This document shows, in pieces, positions 59,807 through 64,000 of a DNA stretch of 64,000 bases. The translations under genes and the position numbers were made by a program. Under the pieces are notes generated by a model. That model was not told the DNA's origin. It was given only the letters and a program-made list of their open reading frames with translations, and did no database searches. Origin of the DNA: Paenibacillus chitinolyticus NBRC 15660 (GTDB lineage Bacteria > Bacillota > Bacilli > Paenibacillales > NBRC-103111); the NCBI RefSeq assembly GCF_000739915.1, contig NZ_BBJT01000003.1, positions 1 to 64,000 of the forward strand, written 5' to 3'. Each line of letters opens with the position of its first letter. Within the stretch, counting starts at the first letter, position 1.

Positions 59807-60949
59807 TCAGAATGGCAAATCATCATCTGAAAAATCAATGGGATGAGCGTTATCGTCGAATGGATCTTTCTTATTTTCCGTCTTAAGAGGATCTTCTTGG
59901 GTTGTCGAGACTGATTTTACAAGTTCTGCTTCTGTTAAATATTCACGAATTAATGACCCTGCAACATAACCTGTAATTTCCAGTCCCTTCTTTGCTCCAT
60001 TCGTAACTTTTTCATAACTAACTTGCTTATTAGATTCATCTACATCCGCAAAGGGATCGTTGTCATCTAATTTTTCTTTAATTGGAAGCCAAGTAAATGT
60101 AGCTCGATTATTATCTTGACCTGTAACTTCAATAAAGTCGAACTCGTCAAGCGATTCAAACGCATCGGCGAGCGGTTTCTTGCCTTCTGAAGCCTCTTGT
60201 TGATATACAATCAAATGTACATTTTTGGGTTCAGAACTTGTTTTACCGTATGTAAGAAATACTCCATTTACATTTGTCATTCCTTTTTCTTTATCGGCGT
60301 ATGTGCTTCTGATACCGATTTGCATTTTAAAATTATTTACTTCTACAAAATCGGGCGATTTTAAATCGCAGATGTATGGGATATCTACTTTATTTACCTG
60401 AATTGCTCGGAGCTCATCTCCAATTTTGACTTTTCCATCAATAATGGGATTAATATAGCTAGGGATTCTTGAAACTCCTTTAATTTCATTATCTCTTTCA
60501 TCAGTGAACTCATATGGATTGTGTTTTCCTTTAACCTCGATCCAAGCATCTGTATAGATGAGCTCTTTAAATTTATCAATTTTATCCCACTCAGAATCAA
60601 TGTAATGATATGTATCGTCAGGATACTTTGCTTTGTCAAACCGATCTTCCCACGAAAGTTTAACTGACTTCTTTTTTGAACTACTGTAAGGATAAACAAA
60701 CGGCATTTCTCTACCCGATAACTTTACCTTGAGATCGTTACTCTCAGCAGTCTCAATAATGAATTCAAGAATTTTCTTAATCTTTCCATTATCATCAGTC
60801 TCTTCTCGATAATACGGAACATCAACCCAATTATCTGTACCGTTCTCTTGGTTTCTTACCGGCTTTACTTTTCCAACAAAGTGACAACTACTAGTAAATT
60901 CTTTACCTCCATGATCTTTATTAGTTTTTACTATCGATTTATCGGTCAT
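59807..60949 (-). CDS. SSB-like single-strand DNA-binding protein
   Basis: A 380-residue protein whose last residues are FSDDDLPF, the acidic tip that SSB proteins use to bind their partners. The middle has OB-like segments (LRAIQVNKVDIPYICDLKS, WIEVKGKHNPYEF). It is about twice the size of bacterial SSB, so it may carry two OB folds. It probably coats phage ssDNA and recruits the polymerase and Sak4-like ATPase. Confidence 0.7.
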   Translation of the reverse strand: MTDKSIVKTNKDHGGKEFTSSCHFVGKVKPVRNQENGTDNWVDVPYYREETDDNGKIKKILEFIIETAESNDLKVKLSGREMPFVYPYSSSKKKSVKLSWEDRFDKAKYPDDTYHYIDSEWDKIDKFKELIYTDAWIEVKGKHNPYEFTDERDNEIKGVSRIPSYINPIIDGKVKIGDELRAIQVNKVDIPYICDLKSPDFVEVNNFKMQIGIRSTYADKEKGMTNVNGVFLTYGKTSSEPKNVHLIVYQQEASEGKKPLADAFESLDEFDFIEVTGQDNNRATFTWLPIKEKLDDNDPFADVDESNKQVSYEKVTNGAKKGLEITGYVAGSLIREYLTEAELVKSVSTTQEDPLKTENKKDPFDDNAHPIDFSDDDLPF

Positions 60950-61007
60950 TTAAAAATATCATTCTCCTTTTATATTAATTTCTTTTACTTTATATGTGCA
61001 TTTCACT

Positions 61008-61025
61008 ATAAAATTCTTCTTTTAT
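61008..61025. repeat. Palindrome copy 16
   Basis: Perfect. Between the tRNA and the SSB-like gene. Confidence 0.8.
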
Positions 61026-61063
61026 TGCTGCTCTCTTCTCCTTTCTCAGAGTATCTATATAAT

Positions 61064-61075
61064 CACCATATGGTG
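61064..61075. promoter_or_regulatory. 12-bp palindrome CACCATATGGTG
   Basis: Perfect palindrome ten bases from the tRNA 3' end. It could be a processing or binding site; no role is shown. Confidence 0.3.
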
Positions 61076-61084
61076 TTATTTTAG

Positions 61085-61158
61085 TGGGCCCTGGGGGACT
61101 CGAACCCCCGACCAATCGGTTATGAGCCGACCGCTCTAACCAACTGAGCTAAGGGCCC
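61085..61158 (-). tRNA. tRNA with CAU anticodon, probably tRNA-Ile2 (AUA)
   Basis: A full cloverleaf of 74 bases on the minus strand: 7-bp acceptor GGGCCCT/AGGGCCC, D-arm GCTC-N9-GAGC, anticodon arm GTCGG-CTCATAA-CCGAT, T-arm GGGGG-TTCGAGT-CCCCC, no encoded CCA. The anticodon context GGCTCATAACCG matches lysidine-type tRNA-Ile2 rather than elongator tRNA-Met, so it would read AUA, a codon common in this A+T-rich phage and rare in the G+C-rich host. Confidence 0.93.
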
Positions 61159-61236
61159 TTACAATTCCAATATTATATCCTTTTGTTTTTATTGTCAACA
61201 TTTATTTTTATCTTCTTACCCGGGAGTTAATGAAAC

Positions 61237-61701
61237 TCACATTTTATCCGCTCTTTGAGTTTTAAACCCTTCGTATCTAGGCAAATATAAGCAATGTAAT
61301 ATTGACTCAATTAAATTTAAAGTAAAGACGCCCAGTTTCGCATCTATTTCTATGTCAATTCGATCAACATTGTTTTTAATCCAATCTCCTACTGTTGAAC
61401 TTGAAAGTGAGTAGAACTCCATTGCCGGATCTAAAATAATTGACTTCGCGAGATTACTCTGTGAACTCTCCGGATTATAGTGCTGACTATAAAATCTAGC
61501 CTTGCTATTGCTTCCTGCTTTCCCTATTTTTAAATAATCTCCATTAAAGCTAAAAGTATAAACATACATCTTGCCTTGTTTAAAGGTACATTTATGCGGT
61601 CTTCCTCTGTTTACTATAGCTATCTGTTCATCGGTTGGATATATATTGACCTCGTTCAACATCTTATATAAAAGCTGCTTAACATCTTTGTTCATATCCA
61701 C
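61237..61701 (-). CDS. GIY-YIG-like nuclease-fold protein
   Basis: A 154-residue protein. VYTFSFNGDYLKIGKAGSNSKARF is the GIY-YIG-related pattern of small phage and host proteins (T5orf172-like), followed by a helical end. Catalytic residues other than Tyr, Lys and Arg cannot be confirmed. It may bind or cut DNA. Confidence 0.72.
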   Translation of the reverse strand: MDMNKDVKQLLYKMLNEVNIYPTDEQIAIVNRGRPHKCTFKQGKMYVYTFSFNGDYLKIGKAGSNSKARFYSQHYNPESSQSNLAKSIILDPAMEFYSLSSSTVGDWIKNNVDRIDIEIDAKLGVFTLNLIESILHCLYLPRYEGFKTQRADKM

Positions 61702-61716
61702 GAACGATCACTTCCT

Positions 61717-61734
61717 ATAAAAGATTCGTTTTAT
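61717..61734. repeat. Palindrome copy 17
   Basis: Perfect. Between the 60-residue gene and the GIY-YIG-like gene. Confidence 0.8.
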
Positions 61735-61739
61735 TAGAT

Positions 61740-61922
61740 TTACTCAACCAAATGCCATTTCTGATTTATATATCCATATTTAAATTCATCAGTGGGATAC
61801 CATGACTTTCCATCATCTATAGAATCAACAAGTTGATCCCCTTTCTTTTTAAATAAGATCCCGTAATCATCTCGTACTGTATGACCTATTTCCATCATTC
61901 TGAACGCCTCAAATATGCTCAC
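61740..61922 (-). CDS. 60-residue phage protein
   Basis: MSIFEAFRMMEIGHTVRDDY..., ending INQKWHLVE. The N-terminal FEAFRMMEIGHTVRDD and the C-terminal W-x-L/I-V-E layout loosely recall the Tad2/DUF2829 anti-Thoeris fold, though the match is weak and short. Otherwise unknown. Confidence 0.55.
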   Translation of the reverse strand: MSIFEAFRMMEIGHTVRDDYGILFKKKGDQLVDSIDDGKSWYPTDEFKYGYINQKWHLVE

Positions 61923-61955
61923 TTCTTATCTCCCATTCCTCATAAAAGGCTAATT

Positions 61956-62318
61956 TTAACTAGATATGTTTTTAACACTGAAAGTACTGAAATATTTTAA
62001 TTCCAAACCAACTACTTTCAATTCGTCGGCATATACTTCAGATTTATTACCTTCAACAACAATACTAAATTCTATGTTTGAACCATCGAATTCTAAGCGT
62101 GTGACTTTATATTTTTTCTCAAGTATCTTTCTGATTTTTGGCTTTAATACACACCCTAAACAATGCGTTTCCCCTTTTACGGTTTTCCACCCGCTTTTTT
62201 TTGCCCATTTCAGACAGGATTTCTTATTATAAAATTGTGAAACGCCCCAATCCGTACTTGCCCAACAACCACACGAATCGCAATTCATGTCATATAAAGC
62301 TACTACTTTCATTGTCAC
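61956..62318 (-). CDS. 120-residue zinc-finger phage protein
   Basis: MTMKVVALYDMNCDSCGCWA..., with CDSCGC and HCLGC pairs about 40 residues apart, enough for one zinc site. Function unknown. Confidence 0.62.
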   Translation of the reverse strand: MTMKVVALYDMNCDSCGCWASTDWGVSQFYNKKSCLKWAKKSGWKTVKGETHCLGCVLKPKIRKILEKKYKVTRLEFDGSNIEFSIVVEGNKSEVYADELKVVGLELKYFSTFSVKNISS

Positions 62319-62329
62319 CGCCCTTTCTC

Positions 62330-62347
62330 ATAAAAGACTCATTTTAT
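62330..62347. repeat. Palindrome copy 18
   Basis: Perfect. The TGA stop of the gene at 62339 lies in its gap. Confidence 0.8.
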
Positions 62348-62623
62348 TTGCTCAATAATTGCTTCCATTTCATTAATGTTATGTTCTAAAATACTTTTCA
62401 GTTTATCTAATGATTCATTCTTTGCTTCATTAATATCCTTACTCTTTAGCTCTATTTTATCTAAATCGAGATATCTCGAACTTAGCAGCCACATGTCAGA
62501 ACCATAATGAATATGTCTGTGAACCATAATATCAGCCTTATTAATAACTGCGGTCCAAGATCTAGGCTCTGTGTCCTTTCTTTTTCTTTGACTATAAGAT
62601 GTAGTGTCTTTCCATGTAATCAT
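62339..62623 (-). CDS. 94-residue phage protein
   Basis: MITWKDTTSYSQRKRKDTEP... with GGAGGAG upstream. Lysine-rich, with a C-terminal coiled coil (DKLKSILEHNINEMEAIIEQ). The motif SWTAVINKADIMVHRHIHY is common in hypothetical proteins of phages. Function unknown. Confidence 0.6.
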   Translation of the reverse strand: MITWKDTTSYSQRKRKDTEPRSWTAVINKADIMVHRHIHYGSDMWLLSSRYLDLDKIELKSKDINEAKNESLDKLKSILEHNINEMEAIIEQIK

Positions 62624-62643
62624 ATGTTTCTCCTCCTTATCCG

Positions 62644-62661
62644 ATAAAAGAATTGTTTTAT
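62644..62661. repeat. Palindrome copy 19
   Basis: Perfect. Between the genes at 62697 and 62339. Confidence 0.8.
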
Positions 62662-62696
62662 CGTGTTTCTCCTGTATAAGGTTATTACTGCTCAGC

Positions 62697-63350
62697 TTAA
62701 CATAATTTAGGAGATCTAGTTAGCACAGAGTTTAATTGTTTGTTTTTAGTAATAACGATTGGTAATACACATTCTTCTACTAAATCAACCATAAACCTAT
62801 TTGTTTCTGAATCACTCTCCAAACTTTTATTTGTAATGATAAAATTGTTAAGCTCATCTTCTAATCTCTTTCCCCAATTGATACAATTATGCAAATGCGT
62901 TTTCCCATTGCTACCATATTCATTATTATCAATTGACGTAATCGTTTTATCGTTCCAGTATCCATAAGGTGTGATATATGGGAAAAGCCATCCGTCATTT
63001 TTATTTTTTTCATACCAATTGTTGAGATATTTTAATAAAAGGACAACATCAATCCCTAACTCTTTTTTCGTTATCAATGTTAATCTTTTTAACTTTAAAT
63101 TATCTAAACTAATTTCAAGTACGTTCTCATACTCCCTCATAAAAGAATGGTAGTCTGACTCATACGTAGAAATAAAATCATCAATTTCGAAAATTAATTC
63201 TTCTACCTGTTCTTCGGCATCATCATATGAAAGGCTGTTTATTCTATCAACAATTTCATTTCGATCTTCTTCTTGATCATTTATTATTTTGTCCCAGAAG
63301 GTCATTGAACGTTTATTTACACTTTTCTTCCTCATCTTCACATTTTTCAT
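62697..63350 (-). CDS. 217-residue phage protein
   Basis: MKNVKMRKKSVNKRSMTFWD..., helical and acidic (DDAEEQVEELIFEIDDFIS). The centre reads DGWLFPYITPYGYWND. No family recognised. Confidence 0.55.
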   Translation of the reverse strand: MKNVKMRKKSVNKRSMTFWDKIINDQEEDRNEIVDRINSLSYDDAEEQVEELIFEIDDFISTYESDYHSFMREYENVLEISLDNLKLKRLTLITKKELGIDVVLLLKYLNNWYEKNKNDGWLFPYITPYGYWNDKTITSIDNNEYGSNGKTHLHNCINWGKRLEDELNNFIITNKSLESDSETNRFMVDLVEECVLPIVITKNKQLNSVLTRSPKLC

Positions 63351-63389
63351 TAGCTAATCACTTCCCATAAAAGTATTATTTCATCTAAA

Positions 63390-63803
63390 TTAACTTATAG
63401 AAAGATCTCTAAATAACATTTTAATCAACTCATAATATAATGCGAAAGCAGCCGAAAGAACAGCAAATCCCAATCCCCAAAATAATACTATTGCAACAAA
63501 ATACCAATATGACAACTTCAAGTTCATGCGTTTGGGCGAAGCTACATATACCATTCCACCAATAATCAATAGTGTTATGGTGATCAAAAAAGTAGATAAT
63601 AATAATAGCGCAGCAACGCCCCACAATTCTAATTTCAACAATTTACCAATGGCGAAGTTGGAGTAAAAATAAACTCCAGAGACACCAAAAATGGTAAAGA
63701 TCCCACTAATGATCCCTAGTTTTGTGCTTGCGGGACCATCTTTAAATTCTTTCCAAAGTTCAGTCGCAAAGTTAATCTTTCCTTCACTCACTCTTAGCGC
63801 CAT
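63390..63803 (-). CDS. Phage membrane protein
   Basis: A 137-residue protein with three or four hydrophobic helices (GIISGIFTIFGVSGVYF, WGVAALLLLSTFLITITLLI, YWYFVAIVLFWGLGFAVL). No known family; possibly superinfection-exclusion-like. Confidence 0.65.
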   Translation of the reverse strand: MALRVSEGKINFATELWKEFKDGPASTKLGIISGIFTIFGVSGVYFYSNFAIGKLLKLELWGVAALLLLSTFLITITLLIIGGMVYVASPKRMNLKLSYWYFVAIVLFWGLGFAVLSAAFALYYELIKMLFRDLSIS

Positions 63804-63812
63804 CCATTTCCC

Positions 63813-63830
63813 ATAAAATATTTGTTTTAT
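63813..63830. repeat. Palindrome copy 20
   Basis: Perfect. Contains the stop codon of the partial gene at the window end. Confidence 0.8.
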
Positions 63831-64000
63831 TGTCTTTTGTACATTAAGACGCTCGAAGCCTTATTATCATAATAGAACTTCATATTTCGAGAGTCATCTT
63901 TAGACAGCGGTATAAGATGTATTTCAGCCCTGTGTTCATAATCTTTCTTTTTTAGAGTCCAATCTAGATTGTAATTCACAAAATCATAACCATCGCAGAG
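63827..64000 (-). CDS. Partial phage gene cut by the window end
   Basis: The last 57 residues of a leftward gene, ending FYYDNKASSVLMYKRQ. Its TAA stop lies in a perfect intergenic repeat. N-terminus is outside the window. Family unknown. Confidence 0.55.
   Translation of the reverse strand, partial: LCDGYDFVNYNLDWTLKKKDYEHRAEIHLIPLSKDDSRNMKFYYDNKASSVLMYKRQ

Larger units (their letters stand above)
18335..63830. repeat. Dispersed gapped palindrome family ATAAAA-N6-TTTTAT (30 copies)
   Basis: Twenty perfect copies are listed individually below. One-mismatch copies (mostly ATGAAA for ATAAAA) lie at 18335-18352, 33989-34006, 35990-36007, 36446-36463, 46415-46432, 47444-47461, 58507-58524, 61230-61247, 61942-61959 and 63367-63384. 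The 6-bp gap never changes, the gap sequence is free, and the outer positions favour C-R before and Y-G after (minus strand CRATAAAA...TTTTATYG). Nearly all lie in the short gap between leftward genes, the upstream stop codon often being inside the first half and the next ribosome binding site directly after the second. None was seen in the host part. A phage-wide operator is the simplest explanation. Confidence 0.85.

Noticed and set aside
61740-61922. A Tad2-type anti-Thoeris protein
   Set aside because: The resemblance is short and low; I keep it as unknown.

Overview
The window joins two very different DNAs. Bases 1 to about 17,120 are a G+C-rich stretch of a spore-forming, flagellated Firmicute chromosome. 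The codon use, the GerA-type germination operon, the sigma-D-like promoter before motAB and the gene content suggest Paenibacillus or a close relative (inference, not a database match). From about 17,130 to the end the DNA is A+T-rich, nearly every gene points left, genes are tightly packed and often overlap, and the content is that of a large SPbeta-type temperate phage: the left part of a prophage whose right end lies outside the window.

Host part, left to right: a BlaI/M56-peptidase regulatory pair beside a DoxX gene, all three with ACTAC/GTAGT operators (84-1876). Next come an HxlR-type regulator, an azoreductase and a nitroreductase (1954-4033), where a copied operator-like element precedes both the regulator and the azoreductase. 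A DUF5701-type gene, a tandem-MerR regulator and a three-gene Ger receptor operon follow (4219-9552). Then an SDR/Nudix pair, a VanZ-RDD fusion, motAB, a frameshifted DUF1835 gene, and a DMT/EamA transporter behind an FMN riboswitch (15856-17119). The prophage starts directly upstream of that riboswitch.

Prophage part: an excisionase-like gene lies at the edge, followed by a decayed second copy of the 3' end of the phage DNA polymerase and its small downstream gene. Next are DNA polymerase III alpha, then a cREC/macro/YolD/Y-family-polymerase operon behind two LexA boxes. A nucleotide-supply block follows (ThyA, MazG-like, a homing endonuclease, NrdF, NrdE, NrdI). Then come a PD-(D/E)XK nuclease with a cysteine cluster, a ClpP-like protease, a block of small unknown genes, primase and DnaB-type helicase, and a second LexA-box gene. 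Two nucleotidyltransferase-fold proteins, a Rha regulator, a DNA methyltransferase, thymidylate kinase, a Sak4-like ATPase, an SSB-like protein with a DDDLPF tail and a CAU-anticodon tRNA complete it. Together these supply deoxynucleotides, replicate and recombine DNA, and answer SOS signals.

The strongest unexplained signal is an 18-bp gapped palindrome, ATAAAA-N6-TTTTAT. I find 20 perfect and 10 one-mismatch copies between 18.3 and 63.8 kb, always with a 6-bp gap and mostly squeezed between the stop codon of one leftward gene and the ribosome binding site of the next. It looks like the operator (or RNA element) of a phage-wide regulon, comparable in idea to the SPBRE repeats of SPbeta. Other points of note are a two-gene rightward cassette (HEPN-like protein plus zinc-finger protein) inside the leftward cluster, a pair of matching palindromes 31 bp apart in the only strongly divergent promoter region, apparent AUA/AUU start codons behind good ribosome binding sites, and several broken genes at 54.6-56.6 kb.

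About fifteen small genes listed here have no larger open frame and were read directly from the sequence.
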